Positions 8,146 through 16,676 of a DNA stretch of 64,000 nucleotides are shown here, in pieces. The stretch is from DATKZS01 sp035527835 [NCBI: bacterium] (GTDB lineage Bacteria; RBG-13-61-14). The stretch covers positions 1 through 64,000 of the forward strand of contig DATKZS010000071.1 of NCBI GenBank assembly GCA_035527835.1, read 5' to 3'. A program made the translations under genes and the position numbers. The notes beneath the pieces are model-generated. The model did no database searches. It was not told where the DNA came from and worked only from the letters and a program-made list of their open reading frames with translations. Each line of letters opens with the position of its first letter. Position 1 is the first letter of the stretch.

Positions 8146-8586
8146 ATGGACTTGATCTATCTTGATTACAACTGTTTCCAACGGTTCTTTGATGATCCGA
8201 GCCAGGTCAGGATTCAAATGGAGTCGCTGGCCTGCGAGGAAATCTTCGGCCGGGCGCAGAGGAAGGAATTCAAGCTGATCTGGTCTTTCATGCATGAAGA
8301 CGAAAACATGCTTTGCCCCTTTTCAGAGCGAAAGATCGAGGTGGCCCGTCTCGCTTCCTTATGCAAGATGGCCATAGGCCCGGAGGAGTAGATCCATCGC
8401 CAGACCGTGGCGTTCCAGAAAAAGGCGGGCTTATCGCCAAAAGACGCGGTTCATCTGGCCTGCGCCCATTACGCCGGATGCAACTTCTTTCTTACCTGCG
8501 ATCAGGAGCTGATAAAGCGCTCCAGAAGACTGAGACTTGAGCTAAGGGTCATGAACCCCGTGGATTATGTAAGGGGGCCCGAATAA
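8146..8586 (+). pseudogene. PIN-domain ribonuclease toxin interrupted by in-frame amber codon
   Basis: The frame opens at ATG 8146 with 'MDLIYLDYNCFQRFFDD', a PIN N-terminus with its first acidic residue. It stops at TAG 8389-8391. The same frame then continues without a break to TAA 8584-8586 and encodes the rest of the domain, including 'LSPKDAVHLACAHYAGCNFFLTCDQELIKR'-type sequence: the DA-HLA helix and the FLTCD strand that complete a PIN active site. Full length would be about 146 residues, normal for a PIN toxin. So one point mutation splits an otherwise clean gene. TAG ends other genes in the window, so a recoded genome is unlikely. The next start is directly adjacent, as in a toxin-antitoxin operon. 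A sequencing error cannot be excluded. Confidence 0.8.
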
Positions 8587-8799
8587 ATGAAACGTAAAAA
8601 AATGGATGACGCGGAGATCAAGTTCCGCGGGATAGACGCGCTGAACAAGATCCTGGGCCCGACCGACGCGCTGAGGTTTCTTGCTTTGCTGCATCGCGAT
8701 CCCACCGACTACGTGGAAATTTCCAGGTCTCTCTACGAAGGCCAGAGCATTGATGAGATTTTCGCCAGAGCGGCGGCTCGCCAAGCACGCCGTGCATGA
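8587..8799 (+). CDS. Small antitoxin-like protein next to PIN toxin
   Basis: A 70-residue protein whose ATG follows the TAA of the PIN frame with no gap. AAGGGGG lies about ten bases upstream. The sequence is charged at the N-terminus ('MKRKKMDDAEIKFRG') and then helical ('ALNKILGPTDALRFLALLHR', 'YVEISRSLYEGQSIDEIFARA'). It lacks a clear AbrB or ribbon-helix-helix pattern. The function is inferred mainly from its position: PIN toxins are nearly always paired with a small antitoxin. The order here is toxin first. If the toxin is dead, this gene may persist as an orphan antitoxin. Confidence 0.5.
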   Translation: MKRKKMDDAEIKFRGIDALNKILGPTDALRFLALLHRDPTDYVEISRSLYEGQSIDEIFARAAARQARRA

Positions 8800-8964
8800 T
8801 GGTGACCTATCTCGCCCCGCTGGTACCGTATTGCTATTGACTTCCGCTTGACGGCCGGCCGGCTGGTCCCGGTCCCTCTTGTAAAGTCCAGCCCGGTTTA
8901 ATATGCTGAATCCACTCCATCATGTTTTGCGTGTTGATGCAGCTATGATAAAGGGGGCTTAACC

Positions 8965-10698
8965 ATGGGCAAATTGCTGAGAGTGAAGATGGGCGAGGCC
9001 AGGGCCGGGTTCGAGGACGCGGGCGAGTATGCCGGCTTGGGCGGGCGCGGGCTGACGTCGCGGCTGGTGGGGATCGAGGTTCCGGCGACGTGTCATGCGC
9101 TGGGTGCCAAGAATAAGCTGGTGCTGGCGCCGGGGTTGTTGTCGGGGAGCTCGTGTCCGAACGCGGGGCGGATGTCGGTGGGCGCGAAGAGCCCGCTCAC
9201 GGGCGGGATCAAGGAGTCGAACGTGGGCGGGACCGCGTCGGCCCGGCTCGCGCGCCTGGGAATCAAGGCCATCGTAGTTGAGGGCAAGGCCGAGCGCGGG
9301 AAGCTGTATTGCCTGGTCGTGAACAAGGACGGGGCCGAGCTCGTGCCGGCGGACGAGTACCGCGGCCTGGGCAATTACGCGCTCGCGGAGAAGCTGAAGG
9401 CGAAGTACGGCGACAAGGCCACTGTCGTGTCCATCGGCCCGGCCGGCGAGATGCTGCTCTCGGCGGCGACGGTGGCGGTGACGGACACGAAGGGGTATCC
9501 GTCGCGTCACGCGGCGCGGGGCGGCCTGGGCGCGGTGATGGGCTCGAAGGGCCTGAAGGCCATCGTGGTTGACGACAAGGACGCGGAGGGCGTGGCGTAC
9601 GCGGACCCGGAGGCGTTCAAGGAAGCCGCGGCGGCGTTCCGCGACCTGCTTTCCAAGCACCCGGTGACCAAGAGCGGCGGGGGCCTCAGTCTGTTCGGGA
9701 CCAACGTCAACATGAACATCATCAACGCGGCGGGCGCGCTGCCGACGCGCAACTTCAGCGCCGGCCAGTTCGAGGGCGCGGCCAGGATCGGCGGCGAGGC
9801 GCTCCGCGACGCCCTCACCAAGCGCGGCGGCGCGGCCGGCCACGCGGCCTGCACCGGCTGCGTCATCCACTGCTCCAACATCTTCAATGACCAGGACGGC
9901 AACTACGTTACCTCCGGCCTCGAATACGAGACGGTCTGGGCCAACGGCGCCAACTGCGGCGTTGACGACCTCGACTCCATCGCCCGGATTGACAGGCTCT
10001 GCGACGACTTCGGGGTGGACACCATGGAGGTCGGCTGCGCCGTGGCCGTGGCCATGGCCGCGGGCCTGAAAAAGTTCGGCGACGCCGCGGGCGCCATCGA
10101 GCTGGTGCGGGAGATCGGCAAGGGCACTCCGCTCGGCCGCATCATCGGGAGCGGCGCCGCCACCGCCGGCGAGGTGTTCGGGGTCGAGCAGGTGCCGGTG
10201 GTCAAGCGCCAGGCCCTGTCGGCATACGACCCGCGCTCGATCAAGGGCATCGGCGTCACCTATGCGACCTCGCCGATGGGCGCGGACCACACCGCCGGCT
10301 ACGCGGTGGCCGCCAACGTCATGCGCATGGGCGGGTACGTGCCGCCATTGCAGAAGGAGGGACAGGTCGAGCTCAGCCGCAAGACCCAGCTCGAGGCCGC
10401 CATGTTCGACGCGCACGGCATCTGCACCTTCGCCTCCTTCGCCGTCATGAGCGGGCCCGAGGCCATGAGCGTCATCCCCAGGATGCAGAGCGCGCTCACC
10501 GGAAAAACAGTGTCGCTCGACGACGTGATCGCCCAGGCCCGCGAGATCATCCGCATCGAGCGCGCGTTCAACACCGCCGCCGGCTTCACCAAGGAGGACG
10601 ACCGGCTCCCCGATTTCCTGACCGAGGTGCCGCTCGCGCCGCACAACTCCGTGTTCGACGTGCCGGACGAGGAGCTTGACCGGACACATGAGATATAG
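8965..10698 (+). CDS. Aldehyde:ferredoxin oxidoreductase, tungstopterin type
   Basis: A 577-residue protein starting ATG 8965, with AAAGGGGG about a dozen bases upstream. It follows the AOR family from end to end. The N-terminal region has 'GGRGLTSRL' and 'GSSCPNAGRMSVGAKSPLTG' (pterin contact region). The [4Fe-4S] ligands are C296, C299 and C303 (CTGCVIHC) plus C487 (HGICTF), spaced much as in the Pyrococcus enzyme. 'GLEYETVWANGANCGVDD' and 'TYATSPMGADHTAGYA' are further signature stretches. AOR enzymes oxidise aldehydes to acids (or reduce acids) with ferredoxin, using tungsten or molybdenum bis-pterin, in the cytoplasm and usually in anaerobes. The MoaD-like gene downstream fits cofactor supply. 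Confidence 0.9.
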   Translation: MGKLLRVKMGEARAGFEDAGEYAGLGGRGLTSRLVGIEVPATCHALGAKNKLVLAPGLLSGSSCPNAGRMSVGAKSPLTGGIKESNVGGTASARLARLGIKAIVVEGKAERGKLYCLVVNKDGAELVPADEYRGLGNYALAEKLKAKYGDKATVVSIGPAGEMLLSAATVAVTDTKGYPSRHAARGGLGAVMGSKGLKAIVVDDKDAEGVAYADPEAFKEAAAAFRDLLSKHPVTKSGGGLSLFGTNVNMNIINAAGALPTRNFSAGQFEGAARIGGEALRDALTKRGGAAGHAACTGCVIHCSNIFNDQDGNYVTSGLEYETVWANGANCGVDDLDSIARIDRLCDDFGVDTMEVGCAVAVAMAAGLKKFGDAAGAIELVREIGKGTPLGRIIGSGAATAGEVFGVEQVPVVKRQALSAYDPRSIKGIGVTYATSPMGADHTAGYAVAANVMRMGGYVPPLQKEGQVELSRKTQLEAAMFDAHGICTFASFAVMSGPEAMSVIPRMQSALTGKTVSLDDVIAQAREIIRIERAFNTAAGFTKEDDRLPDFLTEVPLAPHNSVFDVPDEELDRTHEI

Positions 10699-10730
10699 AG
10701 GGGGGAGAAAATAGGGAGGATCCTTTTACA

Positions 10731-10762
10731 CGCAAAGACGCAAAGACGCAAAGGCGCAAAGA
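10731..10762. repeat. ACGCAAAGACGCAAAG tandem motif
   Basis: Four copies of a (G)CGCAAAG unit follow the AOR stop. It looks like a single arm of a dispersed intergenic repeat of the same general style as the GCCAAGA repeats elsewhere. No partner arm is seen within the gap. Confidence 0.5.
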
Positions 10763-10820
10763 AGAAGAGAAGAAAATATTTTATCTTTGTGCATTAATGT
10801 TATGAGCTCTTGATGTTTTC

Positions 10821-10934
10821 AGTCCCGGAGGGACAATTCGATATTAGCCCAGGAATTTATTCCCGGGAACCCGGGATCGTAAACCTCCAAGTCCCGGCAG
10901 GGACGGACGAGGCGCCGGACGTCCCTCCGGGACT
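10821..10934. repeat. Palindromic repeat with AGTCCCGGAGGGAC arms
   Basis: The 353-base gap between AOR and the MoaD-like gene holds a perfect 14-base inverted repeat: AGTCCCGGAGGGAC (10821-10834) and its reverse complement (10921-10934). A near-copy, AGTCCCGGCAGGGAC, lies at 10890-10904, and a CCCGGGAACCCGGG palindrome at about 10862-10875. It resembles intergenic palindromic repeats known across environmental genomes. It could fold into a stable hairpin in the transcript between the two genes. The rest of the gap (10935-11051) shows nothing recognisable. Confidence 0.7.
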
Positions 10935-11051
10935 AAAGGTGTCGGGGGGCGGCCGGCCCACCCAGCGATGAATGCGGGGCTATTCTCGCCCGCCCCTTCC
11001 GGGGCTGAAAACGGCAATTAATTTCCGCTCACGTCAGGGAAGTATTCAGCC

Positions 11052-11291
11052 ATGAAAATAACGGCAAGGCTCTTCGCCACCCTGCGCGATTTCCTGCCTC
11101 CCGGCTCGGACGGTTACGAGGCGGAGCTGGAAATCGAGGAAGGCGCGAGCGTCAAGACGGTGATCGGTCTGCTCCGGATTCCCGCCGAAATCAGGCTCAT
11201 CATCTTCATCAACTCGGTCCACGCCGACGGGAATACCATCCTGCGCGAGGGCGACGCGCTCTCCATGTTCCCGCCGCTGGCGGGCGGCTGA
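11052..11291 (+). CDS. MoaD/ThiS-family ubiquitin-like sulfur carrier
   Basis: A 79-residue protein with the beta-grasp pattern: 'MKITARLFATLRDFLP' at the start, 'ELEIEEGASVKTVIGLL' (strand plus helix), 'IFINSVHADGNTILREGD' and the C-terminal 'LSMFPPLAGG'. The terminal Gly-Gly is the tail that MoeB/MoaB-type enzymes activate and convert to thiocarboxylate. Carriers of this type supply the dithiolene sulfur of molybdopterin/tungstopterin. The placement after AOR supports a dedicated tungstopterin role, as seen in other AOR loci. A ThiS or tungsten-specific branch cannot be distinguished by eye. The repeat-filled gap makes co-transcription with AOR uncertain. Confidence 0.8.
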   Translation: MKITARLFATLRDFLPPGSDGYEAELEIEEGASVKTVIGLLRIPAEIRLIIFINSVHADGNTILREGDALSMFPPLAGG

Positions 11292-11325
11292 ATTCAGTGG
11301 GCGGGACACTCCTGTTTAGAAAATA

Positions 11326-11421
11326 ATTTTTGACAGGATTAACAGGATGAACATGATGAAAGAAAATAAGCATCTACTCGCTCCGGAAAATCCCGTTAAT
11401 CCTGTTAATCCCGTCAAAAAT
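11326..11421. repeat. Inverted repeat of the GGATTAACAGGAT type between convergent genes
   Basis: Left arm 11326-11352 contains TTTTTGACAGGATTAACAGG. Right arm 11391-11421 is its near reverse complement. The arms flank a spacer of about 38 bases. The MoaD-like gene ends just before it and the minus-strand MFS gene ends just after it, so the hairpin with T-rich edges could terminate transcription from both sides. Confidence 0.65.
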
Positions 11422-11430
11422 CCTTGCTTC

Positions 11431-12735
11431 TCACTCGGCCTCCAGCTCGACCGTCTCCACTTTAGCGAGGTCGCGCTCATAGAATTTTGCCCCGGCATAA
11501 AAGAAAGCGGAGGCCAGGAGGGCGAAGATGGGCAGGACCAGGAGCGCGCTCCCGAGCCCTCCCTTCATGCGGTCGGATAACGCCCCCACCAGCCAGGGCG
11601 ACCAGTTGTCGCCGCAGAGGTGCTGGATGATCACGCACATGCCGTAGCTGAAGGCGCGCACTCCGGGATGGACCACGTCCTGGGTCACCGCCGCCGCCGG
11701 CGCGATGTAGCAGGAGGCCAGGATGCCGAAGATGACGAGCAGGGGCAGTTGCGCCTTGGACCCGCCGTTCAGGAAGACCAGCAGGAGCAAGACGGCCGAG
11801 GCCGCGGAGGTGATGGCGGGCAGGAGCAGCCTGGCGTCCTTGCGCGTCTTGCGCCAGCGGTCGGAGATGAAGCCGCCGAGCGGCGCTCCCACCAGCACCA
11901 TGGCGAACACGGAGACGGTATAGGTCCCGCCCTTGCCCGGCTCGGCCGCGCCGATGCGCTCGAAGTATGAAGGCAGCCAGGTCATGAGCGCGGTGGTCAC
12001 GGCCACGTTCATGGCGAATCCGAGGTCGGTGAGCATGAGGGAGGGGATGCGCATGATTCCGACCGCCCTCTTGGCAAAGGCCCTGAGGTCCGGGGCCGAT
12101 TTTTGCGCCGCATCCTTTCCGGCCGGCACGGTCTTGTAATCGGGCAGGAACCAGGCGGCCACGGCCAGCGCCATTCCGGGAACGGACACGAGCCCGAAGG
12201 CATGGTGCCATCCCCATTTGCTCGCGATGATCCCTCCCAGAAACAGCCCGAGTCCCGCGCCCAGCGGAATGGCGGCGTTCCATAGCCCCAAGGCCCGCGC
12301 CCGCTTTTCTTCGCCATAAGCCGCCGCCAGCATGGCGGAGCCGGCGGGGGCGTAGCCGGACTCGCCGATGCCGATGAAGGCGCGGGCGACCAGGAGCTGG
12401 GTGTAGTTAACGGTAAAGGCGCAGGCGAGCGTGGCCAGGCTCCAGAGCATGACCATGATGGAGACCATCTTGCGGCGGCTCCAGCGGTCAATGATAACGG
12501 AAGCGGGAATGGTGAAGACGGAGATGAAGATAAGGACGACGCTCATCAACATGCCGGCCTGGGCGTCGGTGATCTCCCAGTCGCGCTTGATGAACTCGAA
12601 CATGGAGGACACGATGTAGCGGTCCGCGTAATCGGAGATGTAGAGGAGACAGAGCACGGCCATGATGAAGGTGGGCGCGTTTTTTCCGGACGCGGGTCCG
12701 GCCTGCTGATGGCCGCCGGAGGTGAGGTCTTTCAT
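11431..12735 (-). CDS. Major facilitator superfamily transporter
   Basis: About 434 residues with roughly twelve membrane segments. The chosen start is ATG 12735; a TTG at 12747 overlapping the upstream stop is possible and would add four residues. MFS signatures include the loop 2-3 motif 'SVIIDRWSRRKMVSIMVM' and 'ARAFIGIGESGYAPAGSAMLAAAYGEEKRARALGLWNA'-type sequence in helices 4-5, which resembles the spinster-like/organic anion branch. A second 'GFISDRWRKTRKD' loop lies between helices 8 and 9. The substrate is unknown; sugar acids or lipids are common in this branch. It lies directly downstream of an SDR gene on the same strand and probably shares its transcript, which hints at uptake and oxidation of one substrate. 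Confidence 0.8.
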   Translation of the reverse strand: MKDLTSGGHQQAGPASGKNAPTFIMAVLCLLYISDYADRYIVSSMFEFIKRDWEITDAQAGMLMSVVLIFISVFTIPASVIIDRWSRRKMVSIMVMLWSLATLACAFTVNYTQLLVARAFIGIGESGYAPAGSAMLAAAYGEEKRARALGLWNAAIPLGAGLGLFLGGIIASKWGWHHAFGLVSVPGMALAVAAWFLPDYKTVPAGKDAAQKSAPDLRAFAKRAVGIMRIPSLMLTDLGFAMNVAVTTALMTWLPSYFERIGAAEPGKGGTYTVSVFAMVLVGAPLGGFISDRWRKTRKDARLLLPAITSAASAVLLLLVFLNGGSKAQLPLLVIFGILASCYIAPAAAVTQDVVHPGVRAFSYGMCVIIQHLCGDNWSPWLVGALSDRMKGGLGSALLVLPIFALLASAFFYAGAKFYERDLAKVETVELEAE

Positions 12736-12743
12736 GGGTCCGC

Positions 12744-13532
12744 TCAATTCTGGAGCTTGCGGCCGCTGAGGAGGAGGTCGAGTAAAGACGGGCTCAGCCG
12801 CTCCATGACCGAAGTGAGTTTGCCGAGGGGCGTGAGCACGCGCTCGCGCCGGCGTTTTTCGATCATGCGGGCGATGGCGCGGGCCACGCCTTGCGGAGTG
12901 TCGTGGGGCGGCCGGTTGATGGGCCGGGCCGAGCCGTCGCCCGTCATCACGGTTTTGCGCGGGTCCGTGGTGGTGAAGCCGGGCATGATCACGCCCACGT
13001 GCACGCCGAAGGGCCGCAGCTCCAGGCGCAGGGACTCGGCCAGGGAGCGCAGGGCGGCTTTGCTGGCGCTGTACATGCCGCCCTCGGGAATGGCGCGGAT
13101 GCCGCTTACGCTCCCGAGGAACACGATATGGCCGCGCGATTTCTTGAGGGCGTCCAGCGCGGCCATGGTCATGTAGATCGTCCCCATCAGGTTCACGTCC
13201 ATGAGCTTCCTGGCGACCTCGGGCCGGGTCTGCGCGAACTCGGCCACGATGCTCACGCCCGCGTTATTGACGAGGACGTCAATCCGGCCGAAGCGCTCGA
13301 GCGCGGCCGAGACCACGGAGCGGCAGTCGTCATCCACGCTCACGTCGGAGCGCGCGGCCATGACCGTGGCCCCCTGCGCCGTGAGCCCGGCCGCGGCCAC
13401 GGAGAGATCGTCATCATTGACGTCGGAGATGACAACCTTCGCTCCCCGCGACGCCAGGAGCTCCGCCGTGGCCAGGCCGATGCCCCGTCCCCCGCCGGTA
13501 ATCAGCGCCACCTTGTCCTGGAAATAATCCAC
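12744..13532 (-). CDS. Short-chain dehydrogenase/reductase (SDR)
   Basis: A 262-residue classical SDR. The start is GTG 13532 with AAGGAG nine bases upstream on the minus strand. Motifs are TGGGRGIG at the N-terminus (NAD(P) binding), 'DVNDD' after the second strand (Asp, favouring NAD), NNAG, the catalytic Ser in 'FLGSVSG' and YSASK (Tyr/Lys). The C-terminal region (about 195-262) is basic and helical and resembles membrane-associated SDRs. The oxidised substrate is unknown. It is followed by the MFS gene, with which it almost or actually overlaps. Confidence 0.85.
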   Translation of the reverse strand: MDYFQDKVALITGGGRGIGLATAELLASRGAKVVISDVNDDDLSVAAAGLTAQGATVMAARSDVSVDDDCRSVVSAALERFGRIDVLVNNAGVSIVAEFAQTRPEVARKLMDVNLMGTIYMTMAALDALKKSRGHIVFLGSVSGIRAIPEGGMYSASKAALRSLAESLRLELRPFGVHVGVIMPGFTTTDPRKTVMTGDGSARPINRPPHDTPQGVARAIARMIEKRRRERVLTPLGKLTSVMERLSPSLLDLLLSGRKLQN

Positions 13533-13665
13533 TCTCGTCTCCTTGCCGTCTTGAATCCGCCGAAGCGTAGCGCGGATCGCGTAGAGCGTAGAGCGAAGAA
13601 GACCATCGCCCCTGGCGCCGCTTTAATTCACGCCCTCCGTCCTTTGCCCCTCGCTCTACCCGACT

Positions 13666-15150
13666 TCAGCTCCTCTCACTTTTATCATGATCCGCTCGCG
13701 AGCGGGAAGAACCTATTTTTTCCGGACACGCGGCGCTGCAGGCCTTGCAGTTCTTATCGCACGGCTCGATATGCACGTCAATCTCTGCTCCCTCCGGGAA
13801 AAGCTCCTGGATGTCGTCCTCGATGTGGCGGCCGATGGCGTAGGCGTCGTCCACCGGCAAGAGGCGGGGCACGCCCAGGCGGATGTGCACGTGGTGGCGG
13901 CCGCCCGACGAGCTGACCTTGAGCTCGTGAATGCCGGCGAACGCGCTCTCGTGCTCGCCCACCAGCTTCTTGATCAGCGCCTTGTCATCGTCGTGGATGG
14001 CGCTCTGCCAGCCGCCGCCGGGGCGGATTTTCAGCACCGTCTCCTTGACCTCGGGCACGCAGGCGGTGAGCCGCGCCTTCAGGTCGTTCACCAGGACGCT
14101 GCTCTCGGCCAGGGTGACTTCGGGGACCAGGCACAGCTCGGCCTCCAGCCGGATCTCGCCGCCGTAGAGCCATGCCGTCAGGTCCTTCACCTCGCACACC
14201 CGCTCGTCGCGGAGCAGCTCCTCGTTGATGCAGCGCAGGCGCCCGTCGTCCGGCGGCAGCACGGCGGTGCGCTTGGACGGCTCGACGTGGACCAGCACGT
14301 GCGCGCCGGGCAGCTTCTCCTCGATCCTGGCTTTGAGCGCGTGGCTGATGCCGTGTCCTTGTTCGAGGCTCACGCCGGGCCGGAACCCCATGTGCAGGTC
14401 CACGTACAGGCTGCCGCCGGCGCGGCGGGTGCGCAGCTTATGGAAGTCCACGCCCTGGCCCGCGAACTCATCCATGGCCTTCTGAATGGCGCTCAGCTCT
14501 TCGGCTGATGCGGCCACGTCCATGAGGGGAAGGAAGCTCTTTCTGGTGATGCGGTAGGCGGCATGGATGATGAGCAGGGCCACGCCGATGGCGATCACCG
14601 GGTCGAGCCAGGCCAGGTCCGCGTCGAAGAAGCGCCGGCCCAGGCTGATCGTGGCGAGTCCGGCGAACACTCCGGCCGAGGTGTAAACATCGGTGTAAAG
14701 GTGGGCGGCGTCGGCTTCCAGGGCCACCGAGCGCTCGCGGCGGCCGGTGCGCCGCAGCAGGGTGGCGACTACGAGGTTCACGACCGCGGACATGGCCATC
14801 ACCGCGAGTCCCGGGCCCAGGTGTTTGAGCTCCACCCCGTGCCGGAACTTGTCCACCGCCTCGCTGATGATCCAGCCCGCCGCGCCGAAGATGAGCAGTC
14901 CCTCGATCACGCCGGAGACGTTCTCGATCTTTTCATGGCCGTACTGGTGGTCGCTGTCGGGCGGGCGGTCGGCCGCGTGCACGGAATAGGCGGCGATGCC
15001 GGAGGCGATGAGGTCGATGGCGGAATGGGCCGCCTCCGAGAGGATGCTGACCGAGCCGGTGAGCAGGCCGGCCGCGAGCTTGCCCGCGGTGAGCAGGGTG
15101 TTGCTGGCGACCGAGAGCCAGGCCACGCGCTTCTTGGAAGAGGGAGCCAT
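13666..15150 (-). CDS. Cation diffusion facilitator with three C-terminal dimerisation-type domains
   Basis: A 494-residue protein starting ATG 15150. Residues 1-215 form the CDF membrane domain: the HSxxD metal site in 'EAAHSAIDLIASG', 'YGHEKIENVSG', and a second site in 'EADAAHLYTDVYTSAG'. CDF pumps export Zn, Fe, Mn or Co by proton antiport at the inner membrane. Normal family members have one cytoplasmic ferredoxin-like domain. Here about 280 residues follow the membrane part and appear to contain three such domains (about 215-290, 300-380 and 395-470), each with a strand pattern like 'LYVDLHMGF', 'IRLEAELCL' or 'HHVHIRLGV'. The protein ends in a Cys cluster, CDKNCKACSAAC, which could bind metal. 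The metal specificity is unknown. Confidence 0.8.
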   Translation of the reverse strand: MAPSSKKRVAWLSVASNTLLTAGKLAAGLLTGSVSILSEAAHSAIDLIASGIAAYSVHAADRPPDSDHQYGHEKIENVSGVIEGLLIFGAAGWIISEAVDKFRHGVELKHLGPGLAVMAMSAVVNLVVATLLRRTGRRERSVALEADAAHLYTDVYTSAGVFAGLATISLGRRFFDADLAWLDPVIAIGVALLIIHAAYRITRKSFLPLMDVAASAEELSAIQKAMDEFAGQGVDFHKLRTRRAGGSLYVDLHMGFRPGVSLEQGHGISHALKARIEEKLPGAHVLVHVEPSKRTAVLPPDDGRLRCINEELLRDERVCEVKDLTAWLYGGEIRLEAELCLVPEVTLAESSVLVNDLKARLTACVPEVKETVLKIRPGGGWQSAIHDDDKALIKKLVGEHESAFAGIHELKVSSSGGRHHVHIRLGVPRLLPVDDAYAIGRHIEDDIQELFPEGAEIDVHIEPCDKNCKACSAACPEKIGSSRSRADHDKSERS

Positions 15151-15202
15151 TTAACGTACAACTGGTTTCATAACCAGCACCATCATCCCGGATCAGAAGA
15201 TT

Positions 15203-15281
15203 AGAAACAAGGATGTCAAGGATTTCAAGGATGAATCCAGAGATTGCTTTTATCCTGATTATCCTTAATATCCTTGTTTCT
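15203..15281. repeat. AAGGAT-type inverted repeat
   Basis: Arm 15203-15232 (AGAAACAAGGATGTCAAGGA and on) pairs imperfectly with arm 15252-15281. It lies between the divergent CDF and nucleotidyltransferase genes. It is the same family as the outer arms of the repeats at 831-1175 and 56976-57333. The rest of the gap shows no clear promoter. Confidence 0.6.
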
Positions 15282-15416
15282 TCTTCTTGAAAGGGTCATG
15301 AAGCAACCAGCTCTCGTTATTGTAAGGCCGCCGTGAACGCCCGTCAAAGATGCGGCGGGACGCGTGGATGGCGCGCTCGGTTGCCCGGCCCGGCCACATG
15401 CTACATAATTGAGCGG

Positions 15417-16676
15417 ATGGGAGAGGACGCGGCAAACGCTTTGCGGTTCATCGGCCTGTGCCTGGCGCCGCTCGACCAGGCGCGGAGGCCGATGCTGGCG
15501 GACGCCGCGGCGAAGGTCACGGACTGGGAGCGGGCGCTGCTGCTCTCGGGCGCCAAGCACGTTACGCCCACGGTGTACGCCTGCCTTCGCGACAGCGGCC
15601 TGCTCTCTGCGGTCCCGGCGCCGGTGGCGGCGCGCTTCGAGAAGCTCTACGTGATGAACGCGTCGGTGAGCGCGCTCCGGCTGCACCAGGCGCGGAAGGT
15701 CACCTCCATTTTGCGCGAGCGGGGCTGCCGGATGCTCTACTTCAAGGGAGCGAGCCTGGTGATGGCGCGGGATTACCCGGACGCGGGGCGGCGCATGTTC
15801 TCGGACGTGGACGTGCTGGCCCATGGCTCAAGCCGGGACATGGTGCGCGCGGCGTTTAAGGAGGCCGGCGGGTTCACGGAGCAGCCGAGCCAAGTAATGG
15901 AGGACTGGGAGGTCACGTCGTGGATTGACGAGTTCAGCAATGAGCTCGAGGTCCACTGGGGCCTGAAGCCGCATAACGGGGCGGCGGCCGGGCTCGCGGA
16001 GCAGCGGCTCATGGCCAATGCTTATGAGCTCGAGTACCGGGGCCGGCGGGTGCTCGTGCCTTCGCCGGAGGACCGGTTCATCCAGGCGGCCCTGCATTTC
16101 ACGGCGCACCATTATTTTGATTCCTCTTATTTCATGACCGGCATCTCGGACCTCAGCCACGTGCTCGCGGCGCACGGGCTCAAGTTCGACTGGGACCGGA
16201 TCGTGGAGGGCGCGCGGGCGGAGCGGATGCTGGAGCACCTGGCGGTGGCCGCGGGGCTGGCCTACGAGCTCACGCGCCATGAGCCTCTCCATTACGCTCT
16301 CGCCGCCATGGAGGAGCGGGCGCCGGGCCTCAGGGACACCGCGGCGCCGCTCGTTGCCTCCTTGTCGCGCCTGGCATTGAAGCCCTGGACCTTTTACAGC
16401 TTCTATGAGCGGCGGCTGTTCGTGAAGAAGTCATGGGGCGAGTGGGCCCGCTATGTCTTTGCCGCGATGAAGAGAAGGATCGTGCACCCCAAGCAGGCGC
16501 CGGCGACGCCTAAGCATCCGGGCCGCGATTACGAGGGCATCACCGGCGAGCCGCGGCATGAACGGAGGCTCGGGGACGCCGATTTCCTGAGATACCTCTT
16601 GGCGCTGTACCGGTTCGACCGCAGGATCGCCTATCAGATAAAAATCGGGGGGGAGGGCCGCGAGGATGGCGGATGA
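15417..16676 (+). CDS. Uncharacterised nucleotidyltransferase family protein (NTP_transf_5-like)
   Basis: The ATG at 15417 is chosen, giving 419 residues. An upstream GTG at 15333 would add a basic stretch that does not look like protein. The pattern fits the NTP_transf_5 family. An N-terminal helical part leads to 'YFKGASLVMARDYPDAGRRMFSDVDVLAHG', with the G-(A/S) and D-x-D motifs of the polymerase-beta nucleotidyltransferase fold, then 'NELEVHWGLKP' and 'HFTAHHYFDSSYFM'. Family members sit near capsule and exopolysaccharide genes and have no proven substrate. The 3' end overlaps the start of the GH38-like gene by eleven bases, so the two are coupled. Confidence 0.65.
   Translation: MGEDAANALRFIGLCLAPLDQARRPMLADAAAKVTDWERALLLSGAKHVTPTVYACLRDSGLLSAVPAPVAARFEKLYVMNASVSALRLHQARKVTSILRERGCRMLYFKGASLVMARDYPDAGRRMFSDVDVLAHGSSRDMVRAAFKEAGGFTEQPSQVMEDWEVTSWIDEFSNELEVHWGLKPHNGAAAGLAEQRLMANAYELEYRGRRVLVPSPEDRFIQAALHFTAHHYFDSSYFMTGISDLSHVLAAHGLKFDWDRIVEGARAERMLEHLAVAAGLAYELTRHEPLHYALAAMEERAPGLRDTAAPLVASLSRLALKPWTFYSFYERRLFVKKSWGEWARYVFAAMKRRIVHPKQAPATPKHPGRDYEGITGEPRHERRLGDADFLRYLLALYRFDRRIAYQIKIGGEGREDGG

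Noticed and set aside
8389-8391. Pyrrolysine or a recoded TAG in the PIN gene
   Set aside because: Several good genes here end in TAG (AOR, TPR protein, glycosyltransferase at 47432). A PIN toxin is not a known pyrrolysine protein, and no suppressor tRNA gene is seen.
8959-10689. A 576-codon open frame antisense to the AOR gene
   Set aside because: Long antisense frames are expected in high-GC genes. The translation is rich in His, Arg, Ala and Val without domain motifs, while the plus strand encodes a complete AOR.
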